Positions 1-8,641 of a stretch of DNA of 64,000 bases are shown here, piece by piece. A model generated the notes under the pieces. The model had not been told where the DNA came from, did no database searches, and saw only the letters and a program-made list of their open reading frames with translations. Both the position numbers and the translations under genes were made by a program. Positions within the stretch are counted from its first letter, which is position 1, and every line of letters starts with the position of its first letter. Source of the DNA: UBA940 sp045613745. Its GTDB lineage: Bacteria; Bacteroidota; Bacteroidia; Bacteroidales; Rikenellaceae. The stretch is taken from contig JAZLBP010000002.1 in NCBI GenBank assembly GCA_045613745.1, forward strand, positions 62,001 to 126,000, in the 5' to 3' direction.

Positions 1-705
1 GCAGCTGTACTTCTTAATCAACTCCTCCGAGGCCTCCTTGCCGAGCAGTGCATCGCGCGAGCCGCCGTGGGTGAGTTTGGTCATAGTGATTACGGGATAG
101 ACCAGAATCGAGAAGTCGGGGCGGTTGGCTGCCGAGGTGTAGCGGGTCGAGGCGCTTGCTGCCAAGTGACCACCTGCCGAGAAACCTGCGATACCTACCT
201 CCGCGGGGTTTACGTTGAGCTCTGCGGCGTGGGTGCGAACATACTCAATGGCTGCCAATGCGTCGTTGATGGGCACATCCGAGTGGGCGTTGGGCAGACG
301 GTATTTGAGTACAACGGCGGTGATACCGCGACGTGCCAACCAGCGAGCCACAGGGTCGCCTTCGTTGTTCATAGCCTCAAACTGATAGGCGCCACCAGGA
401 CACACAACCACAGCCTGGCCCGTAGCAAGTGCGGGGTCGGCGGGATAGATGCTGATGGTGGGGTCGGTGACGTGGGTTACACCCCAGCTGTAAACTCCCT
501 CCTCGCGGGTAATGCCGTTGGAGTCGGGCGCACCGTTGGGATAAAGACGCACTACCGCTGTGGGTTGCATCTCGGTGGGTGCGGCTTGCTCGGTTTGTTC
601 GGTTTGAGCCTTCTTGTTGCGTTTCTCTTTTTTGCGTTCGGCGGGCTGTGCTACGAGTGTTGCGGCGCACAGAACAAGGCCGAGGGTCAAAATAAGTTTT
701 TTCAT
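1..705 (-). CDS. Secreted alpha/beta hydrolase (esterase/lipase-like), partial
   Basis: Reading the minus strand from the ATG at 705 gives 235 codons that run off the left edge, so the C-terminus is missing. An N-terminal signal peptide (MKKLILTLGLVLCAATLVAQ) is followed by a Lys/Glu/Gln-rich linker and an alpha/beta-hydrolase fold. An oxyanion-hole motif CPGGAY and the nucleophile elbow GFSAGGH (GxSxG) are visible; the Asp and His of the triad would lie beyond the edge. Such proteins are usually annotated as acetyl-esterase or xylan-esterase-like enzymes acting in the periplasm; the substrate cannot be told from sequence. It lies 30 bp downstream of ruvB on the same strand, so the two may share a transcript. 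Confidence 0.85.
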   Translation of the reverse strand, partial: MKKLILTLGLVLCAATLVAQPAERKKEKRNKKAQTEQTEQAAPTEMQPTAVVRLYPNGAPDSNGITREEGVYSWGVTHVTDPTISIYPADPALATGQAVVVCPGGAYQFEAMNNEGDPVARWLARRGITAVVLKYRLPNAHSDVPINDALAAIEYVRTHAAELNVNPAEVGIAGFSAGGHLAASASTRYTSAANRPDFSILVYPVITMTKLTHGGSRDALLGKEASEELIKKYSC

Positions 706-735
706 ATCGTTAATCGTTTTTTGTCAGTCGGTTGA

Positions 736-1752
736 TTAAAACAGCGAGTCCATATCCTCGTAGGTGGCAATGCCCAAGTGCTTGTAGGCCAGCTCGGTGG
801 CTTCGCGTCCGCGAGGGGTACGCTTGATGAAACCCTCCTTGATAAGGAATGGCTCATATACCTCCTCGATAGTACCCGCGTCCTCGCCAACAGCCGTAGC
901 AATGGTGTTCAGACCCACAGGACCGCCCTTGAACTTTTGGATGATAGCCAGCAGAATCTTGTTGTCCATCTGGTCGAGTCCGCGCGAGTCGATGTTGAGT
1001 GCGCCGAGGCCGAAACGGGTGATTTCGAGGTCGATGTGGCCTGAACCCTTGACCATAGCAAAGTCCCTAACACGACGCAGCAGGGCGTTGGCGATACGGG
1101 GAGTGCCGCGGCTGCGCAGAGCAACCTCGGTGGCGGCCTTCTCGTCGATACCTATGCCCAAAATGGCGGCCGAGCGCTGAACGATACCTGCCAGTACGGG
1201 AGTGTCGTAATACTCCAAGTGGCAGGTGATGCCGAAGCGTGCGCGCAGAGGCGAGGTGAGTAATCCGCTGCGGGTGGTTGCTCCGATAAGGGTGAAGGGT
1301 GCGAGCTCCAACTGAATACTGCGCGCCGAGGGCCCCTTGTCCAGCACGATGTCGATTTTGTAGTCCTCCATAGCCGAGTAGAGATACTCCTCGACGATGG
1401 GGCTCAGGCGGTGAATCTCGTCGATAAACAGCACATCGCCTGCTTCGAGGCTTGTGAGCAGTCCTGCCAAGTCGCCAGGCTTATCCAATACGGGACCCGA
1501 GGTGAGTTTGAGCGTTGCGCCCATCTCGTTGGCGATGATACCTGCCAGCGTGGTCTTACCCAATCCGGGAGGGCCGTGCAGCAGAACGTGGTCGAGCGAG
1601 TCGCCACGCATCAGCGCTGCGCGGATGAAGATGCGCAGGTTTTCGACAATTTTGTCCTGACCGTGGAAGTTCTCCAACTCCTGCGGTCGTATGCGGTTTT
1701 CGAATTCGAGGTCGCTTTCGACGCCTCGCATATTGCGGTCAATTCCTTTCAT
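736..1752 (-). CDS. ruvB: Holliday junction branch migration helicase RuvB
   Basis: AAA+ motor of the RuvABC resolvasome, which drives branch migration at recombination junctions. With the start at 1752 the protein has 338 residues, a normal RuvB length. Walker A GPPGLGKT lies at about residues 60-67, Walker B/DEIH at 111-114, and the sensor/arginine-finger segment GATTRSGLL is present, followed by the C-terminal winged helix (GLNTIATAVGED, RTPRGREAT). An upstream in-frame start at 1770 is unlikely because a -7 promoter box (1760-1767) lies between it and the ATG at 1752. That box is only 7 nt from the ATG, so the mRNA may be leaderless; an inner Met at 1731 is the alternative. A secreted hydrolase follows on the same strand. 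Confidence 0.97.
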   Translation of the reverse strand: MKGIDRNMRGVESDLEFENRIRPQELENFHGQDKIVENLRIFIRAALMRGDSLDHVLLHGPPGLGKTTLAGIIANEMGATLKLTSGPVLDKPGDLAGLLTSLEAGDVLFIDEIHRLSPIVEEYLYSAMEDYKIDIVLDKGPSARSIQLELAPFTLIGATTRSGLLTSPLRARFGITCHLEYYDTPVLAGIVQRSAAILGIGIDEKAATEVALRSRGTPRIANALLRRVRDFAMVKGSGHIDLEITRFGLGALNIDSRGLDQMDNKILLAIIQKFKGGPVGLNTIATAVGEDAGTIEEVYEPFLIKEGFIKRTPRGREATELAYKHLGIATYEDMDSLF

Positions 1753-1759
1753 AGTAACG

Positions 1760-1767
1760 CAAAAATA
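1760..1767 (-). promoter_or_regulatory. Candidate -7 promoter box of ruvB
   Basis: TATTTTTG on the minus strand matches the Bacteroidetes -7 consensus TAnnTTTG. No clear TTG element sits 19-21 bp upstream. The box ends 7 nt from the ruvB ATG, which would place transcription start at or next to the start codon. Confidence 0.5.
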
Positions 1768-1795
1768 CAAAAAAAGTCGTGGTTTGCCACACGGG

Positions 1796-1827
1796 TTGGT
1801 AATTTTCTCTCAATTTGATTATCTTTG
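1796..1827 (+). promoter_or_regulatory. Promoter of the purM-OPT-pepT operon
   Basis: TTG at 1796-1798, a 21-bp spacer, and TATCTTTG at 1820-1827 match the Bacteroidetes sigma-ABfr consensus. The purM ATG follows 24 nt later. Confidence 0.65.
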
Positions 1828-1851
1828 CAGGAAAGTTAATATTTAAAAACT

Positions 1852-3024
1852 ATGAATTCAGACCGTTATAACTTGCGTGGTGTGTCGTCCAAGAAAGAGG
1901 ATGTGCACGCCGCAATCAAGAAAATAGACAAGGGACTTTATCCCAAAGCTTTCTGCAAGATCATTCCCGACTACCTGACAGGTGACCCCGAGCAATGCCT
2001 CATTATGCACGCCGACGGCGCGGGCACCAAATCGTCGCTGGCTTATGCCTACTGGCGCGAGACTGGCGATATGAGTGTTTGGAAGGGTATTGCACAAGAC
2101 GCTGTGGTTATGAATACCGACGACCTGATGTGTGTTGGCGCAACCGACAATATCCTGCTGTCGAGTACCATTGGTCGTAACAAACGACTCATCCCCGGCG
2201 AGGTTATCTCGGCTATCATCAACGGCACCGAGGAGTTCCTTCAAAATATGCGTGATCTGGGTGTGGGTATCTACTCGACAGGTGGCGAGACCGCCGACGT
2301 TGGTGACTTGGTGCGCACCGTGATTGTCGATAGCACCGTAACCACCCGTATGGCTCGCAAAGATGTCGTTACCACCGACCGCATCGAGGCTGGTGACGTG
2401 ATTGTGGGCTTTGCTTCGTATGGTCAAGCTACTTACGAGAGCGAGTACAACGGCGGTATGGGTAGCAACGGTCTTACCTCGGCTCGTCACGATATGTTTG
2501 CCCACGAGCTGGCTGCCAAATATCCCGAGACTTTTGACGCAGGTGTGCCCGACGATTTGGTTTACACCGGTCGCTATGGTCTGACCGACCGCGTTGAGGG
2601 TTCGCCCCTCGATATGGGTAAACTCGTTTTGTCGCCCACCCGTACCTATCTGCCCGTGGTGAACGACATCCTCAAAGAGTACCGCAGCGCAATCCACGGT
2701 ATGATTCACTGCAGTGGCGGTGGTCAAACCAAGATTATGCACTTCATCAACCAATTCAAGATTGTTAAGGACAACCTGTTCGAGACTCCCATTCTGTATC
2801 GCCTGATTCAAGAGCAAAGCGGCACTCCTTGGAGCGAGATGTATCGCGTGTTCAATATGGGTCACCGCTTGGAGGTGTACTGCCCCGCTGCTATTGCAGG
2901 CGACCTTATCGCCATCGGTCGAAAATACGGCATCGACGCACAAATCATCGGCCGCGTAGAGGCTTCGGAGAAACCCCAAGTGGAGATTACCGCCAACGGT
3001 GGCACTTATATCTACAACGACTAA
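1852..3024 (+). CDS. purM: Phosphoribosylformylglycinamidine cyclo-ligase (AIR synthetase)
   Basis: Catalyses the ATP-dependent closure of FGAM to aminoimidazole ribotide, the fifth step of de novo purine synthesis, in the cytoplasm. The 390-residue protein is longer than E. coli PurM (about 345), as in other Bacteroidetes. It shows the family's nucleotide-binding DGAGTK segment at residues 55-60, the metal/ATP region QDAVVMNTDDLMCVGA, the STGGETADVGD motif, and a C-terminal GHRLEVYCP segment. It is first in an apparent operon: the OPT transporter starts 13 bp downstream. Why a purine gene leads a peptide-uptake unit is not clear from the sequence. Confidence 0.96.
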   Translation: MNSDRYNLRGVSSKKEDVHAAIKKIDKGLYPKAFCKIIPDYLTGDPEQCLIMHADGAGTKSSLAYAYWRETGDMSVWKGIAQDAVVMNTDDLMCVGATDNILLSSTIGRNKRLIPGEVISAIINGTEEFLQNMRDLGVGIYSTGGETADVGDLVRTVIVDSTVTTRMARKDVVTTDRIEAGDVIVGFASYGQATYESEYNGGMGSNGLTSARHDMFAHELAAKYPETFDAGVPDDLVYTGRYGLTDRVEGSPLDMGKLVLSPTRTYLPVVNDILKEYRSAIHGMIHCSGGGQTKIMHFINQFKIVKDNLFETPILYRLIQEQSGTPWSEMYRVFNMGHRLEVYCPAAIAGDLIAIGRKYGIDAQIIGRVEASEKPQVEITANGGTYIYND

Positions 3025-3037
3025 AAACTTAATCGCT

Positions 3038-4981
3038 ATGGAAATCAATAACAATAAAAGTTCACTGCCCGAAAACGCCTACCGCGAACTTGCTGCGGGC
3101 GAGGAGTACAAACCTCTGCTTGATGCCGAGTCGAAACCCAAGGAGGTGACTCCCTACTCGGTTACAATGGGTATCATTATGGCAATCATCTTCTCAGCCG
3201 CTGCGGCTTACCTCGGTTTGAAGGTTGGTCAGGTGTTCGAGGCTGCAATCCCCATCGCAATTCTGGCTGTGGGTATCGGCACAATGACCGGCAAGAAGAA
3301 TATGCTGGGTCAAAACGTAATCATCCAAAGTATCGGCGCTTCGTCAGGTGTAATTGTTGCGGGTGCAATCTTCACACTGCCCGCCCTCTACATCTTGGGC
3401 TTGGAGGCGCAGTTCTATCAAGTGTTCCTCAGTTCGCTGTTTGGCGGTATGCTCGGAATCCTGCTGATTATCCCCTTCCGCAAATACTTTGTTAAGGATA
3501 TGCACGGCAAATACCCCTTCCCCGAGGGTACAGCTACCACCGAAGTGCTGGTGTCGGGCGAAAAGGGTGGCTCGCAAGCTAAACTGCTGGCCGTTAGTGG
3601 TCTGATTGGTGGTCTGTACGACTTCATCATCGGTACCTTCGGTCTGTGGGCCGAGACAGTTTCGACCCGCATCGCAGGTTGGGGCGTGGCTCTGGCCGAC
3701 AAGTTCAAGGCTGTGTGCAGTATCAACACAGGCGCGGCAGTGCTGGGCCTTGGTTATATCGTGGGCCTGAAATATTCGGCTCTGATTTGCGCAGGTTCGC
3801 TGCTGGTGTGGTTTGTGATTGTTCCGCTGATTGGCTCGATTGAGGGCTCGGCTGCGGCTGCAATGAGCGCCGAGGAGATATTCTTCGCTTATGGTCGTCC
3901 TCTGGGTATCGGCGGTATCGCAATGGCAGGTGTCATCGGTATCATCCGCTCGGCTGGCGTTATCAAAAACGCACTGGGCGTGGCTGTTAAGGAGCTGGGT
4001 GGCAAAGGTGATGCAAATGCCAAAGTTGAGCGCACTCAAAAGGACATCACTATGCGTACCGTGCTGTCGATTCTGATTGGTGTGCTGGTGGCGCTGATTG
4101 TATTCTTCCAATTTGGCGTTCTGCACAACTGGTGGTTCTCGATTATCGCACTGCTGATTGTGTTCGTTATCGCATTCTTGTTCACCACCGTAGCTGCTAA
4201 TGCAATCGCTATCGTAGGCTCGAACCCTGTGTCGGGTATGACCCTGATGACCCTTATCCTCAGTTCGATTGTGCTGTTGAGCGCAGGTCTGCAAGGTCGC
4301 GAGGGTATGACCGCCGCAATGATTATCGGTGGTGTGGTTTGTACCGCGCTGTCGATGGCTGGTGGTTTCATCACCGACCTCAAAATCGGCTATTGGATTG
4401 GTACAACCCCCGCAAAACAAGAGGGCTGGAAGTTCCTCGGAACCATCATCTCGGCTGCAACCGTTGCGGGTGTGATTATCATCCTCAATAAGACCTATGG
4501 CTTTGTGGGCGAGGGCGCGCTGGTTGCTCCCCAAGCAAACGCTATGGCCGCTGTGATTGAGCCTTTGATGTCGGGTGGCGAGACACCTTGGATTCTCTAC
4601 ATCGCAGGTGCTGTGCTGGCGCTGATTCTCACTATGATTGGTATCCCTGCATTGGCATTCTCGCTGGGTATGTTCATTCCCTTGAGCCTGAACTTGCCTC
4701 TGCTGGTGGGTGGTGCTATCTCGTGGTTTGTAGGTGGCCGCTCGAAAGATGAGTCGCTCAACAAAGCTCGCAAGGACCGTGGTACACTCATTGCATCGGG
4801 CTTCATCGCTGGTGGCGCTCTGATGGGCGTTGTAAGCGCTGTGCTCAAATTCGCTGGCGTTGATTGGTACTTGGGCGAGTGGGCCGAGTCGAATGGCGCA
4901 CAATGGGCTGCTATTGCCGCTTACGTTGCACTGATTGCCTACTTCGCGTGGGATTCGCTGCGTGCCAAAAAAGAGGAGTAA
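3038..4981 (+). CDS. OPT family oligopeptide transporter
   Basis: Predicted integral inner-membrane protein of 647 residues with many hydrophobic segments from about residue 35 to the C-terminus. It has the N-terminal OPT feature SAAAAYLGLKVGQVFEAAIP and the family motif KYPFPEGTATTEVL. Bacterial OPT proteins import small peptides or related compounds by ion symport. The start was set at the ATG at 3038 because the longer frame would begin with GTG inside purM; 3038 lies 13 bp after the purM stop. Its neighbour 22 bp downstream is tripeptidase PepT, which supports a peptide-uptake role, but siderophore-like substrates are also known for OPT proteins. Confidence 0.9.
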   Translation: MEINNNKSSLPENAYRELAAGEEYKPLLDAESKPKEVTPYSVTMGIIMAIIFSAAAAYLGLKVGQVFEAAIPIAILAVGIGTMTGKKNMLGQNVIIQSIGASSGVIVAGAIFTLPALYILGLEAQFYQVFLSSLFGGMLGILLIIPFRKYFVKDMHGKYPFPEGTATTEVLVSGEKGGSQAKLLAVSGLIGGLYDFIIGTFGLWAETVSTRIAGWGVALADKFKAVCSINTGAAVLGLGYIVGLKYSALICAGSLLVWFVIVPLIGSIEGSAAAAMSAEEIFFAYGRPLGIGGIAMAGVIGIIRSAGVIKNALGVAVKELGGKGDANAKVERTQKDITMRTVLSILIGVLVALIVFFQFGVLHNWWFSIIALLIVFVIAFLFTTVAANAIAIVGSNPVSGMTLMTLILSSIVLLSAGLQGREGMTAAMIIGGVVCTALSMAGGFITDLKIGYWIGTTPAKQEGWKFLGTIISAATVAGVIIILNKTYGFVGEGALVAPQANAMAAVIEPLMSGGETPWILYIAGAVLALILTMIGIPALAFSLGMFIPLSLNLPLLVGGAISWFVGGRSKDESLNKARKDRGTLIASGFIAGGALMGVVSAVLKFAGVDWYLGEWAESNGAQWAAIAAYVALIAYFAWDSLRAKKEE

Positions 4982-5003
4982 CCCCTAAACACTGACAAAA
5001 GTT

Positions 5004-6221
5004 ATGGAACTCAAAGAGAGATTTTTGAAATACGTTGCATTCGACACCCAGTCGGATGAGTCGAGCGAGAGCTTTCCCTCGACCGACAAACAACTCGTTC
5101 TGCTCCGCGCATTGGCCGAGGAGCTGACCCAAATCGGCCTTACCGAGGTTGAGATGGATGCCAATGGCTATGTGTTTGCAACCCTGCCCGCAACCGCAGG
5201 CAAGGAGAACGTACCCACCATCGGTTTCATCGCTCACGTCGATACTGCACCCGATATGAGTGGCGCGAATGTTCGCCCCCAAGTGTTGGAGAACTACGAC
5301 GGTGGCGATATCCGCCTGAACGACGAACTCACTATGCGCGTGGCCGACTTCCCCGAGTTGGAGTTCTTCAAGGGTCACACGCTGATTCACACCGACGGCA
5401 CAACCCTGCTGGGTGCTGACGACAAGGCTGGCGTGGCCGAGATTATGACCGCTATGGAGTGGCTCGTGGCACACCCCGAGTGCGAGCACGGACGTATCCG
5501 CGTGGGCTTCACCCCCGACGAGGAGATTGGCCGTGGTGTCGATTTCTTCGATGTCGAGCGCTTTGGTGCCAAATATGCCTACACCATCGACGGCGGTATG
5601 GAGGGCGAGTTGGAGTATGAGAACTTCAACGCCGCCAGCGCCAAATTTGCCATCCAAGGCCGCAATGTCCACCCCGGATATGCCAAGGATAAGATGATTA
5701 ACGCTCTGCTTGTGGCGTGCGAGATTTCGCAAATGCTGCCCCCCGCCGAGCGCCCCGAACATACCGAGGGCTACGAGGGTTTCTTCCACCTTGTGGGTAT
5801 GGGTGGCGGTGTTGAGGCTGCTTCGGCCGACTACATTGTGCGCGACCACGACCGTGCAAAATTCGAGGCTCGCAAGGAGTATCTGACTCGCGTTGCGGAG
5901 TACCTGAATGCCAAATATGGCGCGGGTACCGTAACCCTGACCCTGCGCGACCAATACTATAATATGCGCGAGATGGTTGAACCCCACCCCGAGGTTATCG
6001 AAAAGGCATTCCAAGCTATGACCGACGCTGGCGTTAAACCTATCGTTCGCCCCATCCGTGGCGGTACCGATGGCTCGCGCTTGTCGTATATGGGTCTGCC
6101 TTGCCCCAACCTCTTTACGGGCGGTATGAACTTCCACGGCAAGTTTGAGTATTGCTCGCTCGATACAATGGGCCGCGCAATGCAAACTATTATCAATTTG
6201 GCAACCTTGTGGGCTAAATAA
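5004..6221 (+). CDS. pepT: Peptidase T (tripeptide aminopeptidase)
   Basis: Dinuclear zinc M20-family aminopeptidase that releases the N-terminal residue of tripeptides in the cytoplasm. The protein has 405 residues, as expected. Residues fall at the same positions as in E. coli PepT: His78 and Asp80 (HVDTAPD), Asp140 (GADDKAG), Glu173/Glu174 (PDEEIGRG), Asp196 (TIDGG) and a C-terminal His in NFHGKFE. It is the last gene of the purM-OPT-pepT unit and is followed by a strong terminator. Pairing with the OPT transporter suggests that imported short peptides are degraded here. Confidence 0.97.
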   Translation: MELKERFLKYVAFDTQSDESSESFPSTDKQLVLLRALAEELTQIGLTEVEMDANGYVFATLPATAGKENVPTIGFIAHVDTAPDMSGANVRPQVLENYDGGDIRLNDELTMRVADFPELEFFKGHTLIHTDGTTLLGADDKAGVAEIMTAMEWLVAHPECEHGRIRVGFTPDEEIGRGVDFFDVERFGAKYAYTIDGGMEGELEYENFNAASAKFAIQGRNVHPGYAKDKMINALLVACEISQMLPPAERPEHTEGYEGFFHLVGMGGGVEAASADYIVRDHDRAKFEARKEYLTRVAEYLNAKYGAGTVTLTLRDQYYNMREMVEPHPEVIEKAFQAMTDAGVKPIVRPIRGGTDGSRLSYMGLPCPNLFTGGMNFHGKFEYCSLDTMGRAMQTIINLATLWAK

Positions 6222-6241
6222 GTCCCGAAATAAACACACAG

Positions 6242-6280
6242 AAAGAAGGCTGTTTCCCATTACGGAAAACAGCCTTCTTT
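6242..6280. terminator. Bidirectional terminator between pepT and ddh
   Basis: Stem AAAGAAGGCTGTTT-CC pairing with GGAAAACAGCCTTCTTT around a short loop; A- and T-rich flanks make it usable from both strands. It separates two convergent genes. Confidence 0.85.
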
Positions 6281-6297
6281 GTTGCTTGCACCGAGCG

Positions 6298-7194
6298 TTA
6301 TACCAAGCGACGGATAAGCTGGTCGCGGTCGCCGGGCAGGAAGTCGATGATGGGCACCTCAATCATTGTGTAGGCGCCGGGACGTTGGCGTACCACCGCG
6401 CGAGCTGCCGACACCAAAATTTGACTTGTCAGTCCGGGGTTGTCAATGCTCATATTGAACTCAAAGCGTTGGTTTTGGGTCTTGCCCGAAACACCTTTGC
6501 GCACCATATTTACGCCGTGACCCATATCCAGCAGGGCCTCGACACTCTCCACGCGGGTGACGTGAGTCTCGTCGTGCACGAAGTAGGCATCGTTTTTGAT
6601 TGCGTCGGCCACCTTGTCGAACTCGTAACCCTCCTCCAACTCGATGTAAACCATACGGCGGTGAATACCCGTACCCAGAGGAATGGTCATCGAAAGAGCC
6701 GCCTTAACACCCTCAATGGCTTTGACTGCTACGGTGTGACCCATACTCATACCAGGGCCGAAGTTGGTGTAGGTGATACCCTTGGGCGCACACACCTCCA
6801 ACAGCGCACGTACCACCGAGTCGCTTCCGGGATCCCAACCTGCCGAGATGATGGCTGCGGTGTTGTATTGTTTTGCTACCGCGTCGAGTCGCGCGCGCAT
6901 ATCTGCAATTCCTGTGTGAATGTCGAAGCTGTCAACGGTTGCGATACCGAGTTGGAGAGCCTCCTCGGCGCTCTTCTCCACAAGTCGCGAGGGAGTGCAC
7001 AGAATAGCTACATCCACACATTCGAGTTGGGTGAGCGAGCTAACTACGGGATATTTCGACTCTCCCGCTGCTGCCACCGAAGCTGCGCGACGCACAATGC
7101 CCGCTACCTCGAAATCTGCCGCTGCCTCCAATGCCTCGACCACATATTTTCCGATATTGCCGTAACCCACTACGGCTGCTCTGATTTTGCTCAT
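6298..7194 (-). CDS. ddh: Meso-diaminopimelate D-dehydrogenase
   Basis: NADPH-dependent enzyme that makes meso-2,6-diaminopimelate from tetrahydrodipicolinate and ammonia in one step, supplying lysine and peptidoglycan. The 298-residue product starts with a Rossmann fingerprint GYGNIG (residues 10-15) and contains the family segments STPGWDPGS-like SAGWDPGSDS and GPGMSMGHTVAVK. The ATG at 7194 gives the usual MxKIRAAVVGYG start; an in-frame ATG at 7212 adds six residues and cannot be excluded, as neither has a visible ribosome binding site. It is a single-gene unit convergent with pepT. It matches the DAP-type MurE encoded later in the window. Confidence 0.95.
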   Translation of the reverse strand: MSKIRAAVVGYGNIGKYVVEALEAAADFEVAGIVRRAASVAAAGESKYPVVSSLTQLECVDVAILCTPSRLVEKSAEEALQLGIATVDSFDIHTGIADMRARLDAVAKQYNTAAIISAGWDPGSDSVVRALLEVCAPKGITYTNFGPGMSMGHTVAVKAIEGVKAALSMTIPLGTGIHRRMVYIELEEGYEFDKVADAIKNDAYFVHDETHVTRVESVEALLDMGHGVNMVRKGVSGKTQNQRFEFNMSIDNPGLTSQILVSAARAVVRQRPGAYTMIEVPIIDFLPGDRDQLIRRLV

Positions 7195-7223
7195 AAAGTA
7201 AGTTTGTGTCATCTATTTGTCTG

Positions 7224-7252
7224 CAAATATAATAAAAACTGCAAACAAACAA
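7224..7252 (-). promoter_or_regulatory. Promoter of ddh
   Basis: Minus-strand TATATTTG (7231-7224) with a TTG about 18 bp upstream. Transcription would begin close to the alternative ATG at 7212. Confidence 0.55.
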
Positions 7253-7265
7253 CACGCGCCACCGC

Positions 7266-7808
7266 CTATTTATTATTTCGGCGCGGAGCGAGGGTTATGC
7301 CCACGCCGATACCGAAACCTATGCCCGCCTGCCAGCCCACGGGTGTGCGATAGACGCCCGCTTGCGGCCCTGCGCTGATAACTACGCGCGGAGGCAAAGG
7401 GTGGGGCACTCGCAGGGTTGTGTGGCTCTCGCGGCGCAGCAATACCAGCGAGTCCAAGCGGGCGCGGTAGCCACTCACCACCGCCACAAAGGTCGAATCG
7501 TCGGTGTAGCGCACCTGCTGGATGGGCACAACCGCACGCGCCGAGTCGCACTGGGGTTGGGTGTCGGCCTCGCATACCTTATTATTAATAGCGCCGTTGT
7601 CCGCCGCCAGCCATACCGTATCGTGGCGCACAATGGTACGCAGACGTTCGACGGGACGTTCAATGACAAGGGTTTCGGTGTGGCACACGCGCACGGTGTC
7701 GGGCACAGCGGATGAGGGGTGGTGCGAGCGGCGTCCGACAATAACTCCCGTCCCGAACAGCATCACCACAGCCACCACAGCGAGGGTAGTTTCAAGGGTC
7801 TTTCTCAT
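7266..7808 (-). CDS. Hypothetical membrane-anchored protein
   Basis: I do not recognise this 180-residue protein with certainty. Residues 5-25 form a single hydrophobic anchor (ETTLAVVAVVMLFGTGVIVGRR), followed by a polar region with a repeated 'DTVxV...RHDTVW' style and a glycine-rich C-terminus (GWQAGIGFGIGVGI). The layout resembles small proteins of Bacteroidetes phages and mobile elements (DUF6808-like or spanin-like), but no phage gene is nearby and this comparison is from memory. Codons look intact. It is 53 bp upstream of the ddh promoter region on the same strand. Confidence 0.6.
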   Translation of the reverse strand: MRKTLETTLAVVAVVMLFGTGVIVGRRSHHPSSAVPDTVRVCHTETLVIERPVERLRTIVRHDTVWLAADNGAINNKVCEADTQPQCDSARAVVPIQQVRYTDDSTFVAVVSGYRARLDSLVLLRRESHTTLRVPHPLPPRVVISAGPQAGVYRTPVGWQAGIGFGIGVGITLAPRRNNK

Positions 7809-8010
7809 GGCATTTCGATATTTAATTCACTAAAATAGCAGTCTGTACCCTATTCGCTTTCCACATCTTTGCCATTTTGCGCACCTCAGTTCCAATATCT
7901 CGCCGTCTTGCGAGTGCCTTTGTCGAGTCGCAAAAGGGTGTGTAGCGGGGTTGAAAACACCCTCAAAGTGGCCGAAAATCGAAAAAAGTTTAAAAAAATC
8001 ACAACTTTTT
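7809..8010. other. Intergenic stretch, no gene seen
   Basis: AT-rich spacer between the hypothetical gene and the tRNA promoter. Only short frames without protein character are present. A TATTTTAG on the minus strand just upstream of 7808 is a weak promoter candidate. Confidence 0.5.
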
Positions 8011-8040
8011 TTGCAGAATCAAAAAATGTGCGTATATTTG
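8011..8040 (+). promoter_or_regulatory. Promoter of tRNA-Arg
   Basis: TTG at 8011-8013, 19-bp spacer, TATATTTG at 8033-8040; the mature tRNA starts 15 nt downstream. Confidence 0.75.
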
Positions 8041-8055
8041 CACCGCAAATGCGAT

Positions 8056-8129
8056 GGTTCCGTAGCTTAATTGAATAGAGCATCTGACTACGGATCAGAA
8101 GGTTACAGGTTTGAGTCCTGTCGGAATCA
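8056..8129 (+). tRNA. tRNA-Arg(ACG)
   Basis: A complete cloverleaf can be drawn. The acceptor stem GGTTCCG pairs with CGGAATC (one G-T wobble). The anticodon stem TCTGA/TCAGA encloses the loop CTACGGA, giving anticodon ACG at 8090-8092. The T arm contains GGTTTGAGTCC. The discriminator is A8129; CCA is not encoded. A34 would be converted to inosine by TadA to read CGU/CGC/CGA. Confidence 0.96.
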
Positions 8130-8134
8130 CTCGA

Positions 8135-8166
8135 AAGCGGCTGTCTAACAAGGCGGCCGCTTTTTT
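8135..8166 (+). terminator. Terminator of tRNA-Arg
   Basis: AAGCGGC pairs with GCCGCTT, followed by a run of T residues, five nucleotides after the tRNA end. Confidence 0.85.
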
Positions 8167-8169
8167 GTT

Positions 8170-8382
8170 GGGATATTGTGAGGTAGTGGAGTGGTCTGAT
8201 GTTGGGGTACTGCGAGGTGTCAGGGTGCCGATGTCGAGATACTACGAGGCGGCGTGGTGTTCCTATGGCGAGATACTGTGAAGTATCGAGTATCTATGCC
8301 GAGGTGTCCGAGATGGGGTGCTGAGTTTCTATATTTGGGGCGAGATAGTAGTGAGTTTCAATGTTGGGCAACTGTGAGGTGG
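8170..8382 (+). repeat. Degenerate G-rich tandem repeat
   Basis: About five to seven imperfect units of 31-35 bp follow the tRNA terminator. Each carries a core like GATACTGTGAGGT (variants TATTGTGAGGT, TACTGCGAGGT, ATACTACGAGGC, ATACTGTGAAGT, AACTGTGAGGT) and often ends in TATGTTG or GATGTCG. No credible protein is encoded. From 8383 to 8542 nothing else is visible apart from AT-rich sequence leading to the next promoter. Confidence 0.6.
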
Positions 8383-8542
8383 CTTTACGGCTGCCTTTTT
8401 TTGTGCGTGGAGGTTTGCGGGCGGCGGTGGGCTGCGCTTAATGCTCTATGCGTTTGTATTTTACAGTGTTTGCGGATTGGTGGTTATGGGTTCGTTTTGT
8501 TTGCTCTTTTTGCGAAAAACAACTATTTTTTTGTAAAATGTA

Positions 8543-8571
8543 TTTGAAAAACGATAAAATTATTATCTTTG
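8543..8571 (+). promoter_or_regulatory. Promoter of the SGNH hydrolase-LRR operon
   Basis: TTTG at 8543-8546 and TATCTTTG at 8564-8571 (17-bp spacer); start codon 70 nt downstream. Confidence 0.65.
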
Positions 8572-8641
8572 CGTTATGGAGTGTGACAAAAAACGAAACA
8601 AACAATAATCCTTTATTAACTTAAAACCAAAAAAAACTATT

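Noticed and set aside
8056..8129. tRNA as attachment site of an integrated element
   Set aside because: No integrase and no repeat of the tRNA 3' end seen in the window.
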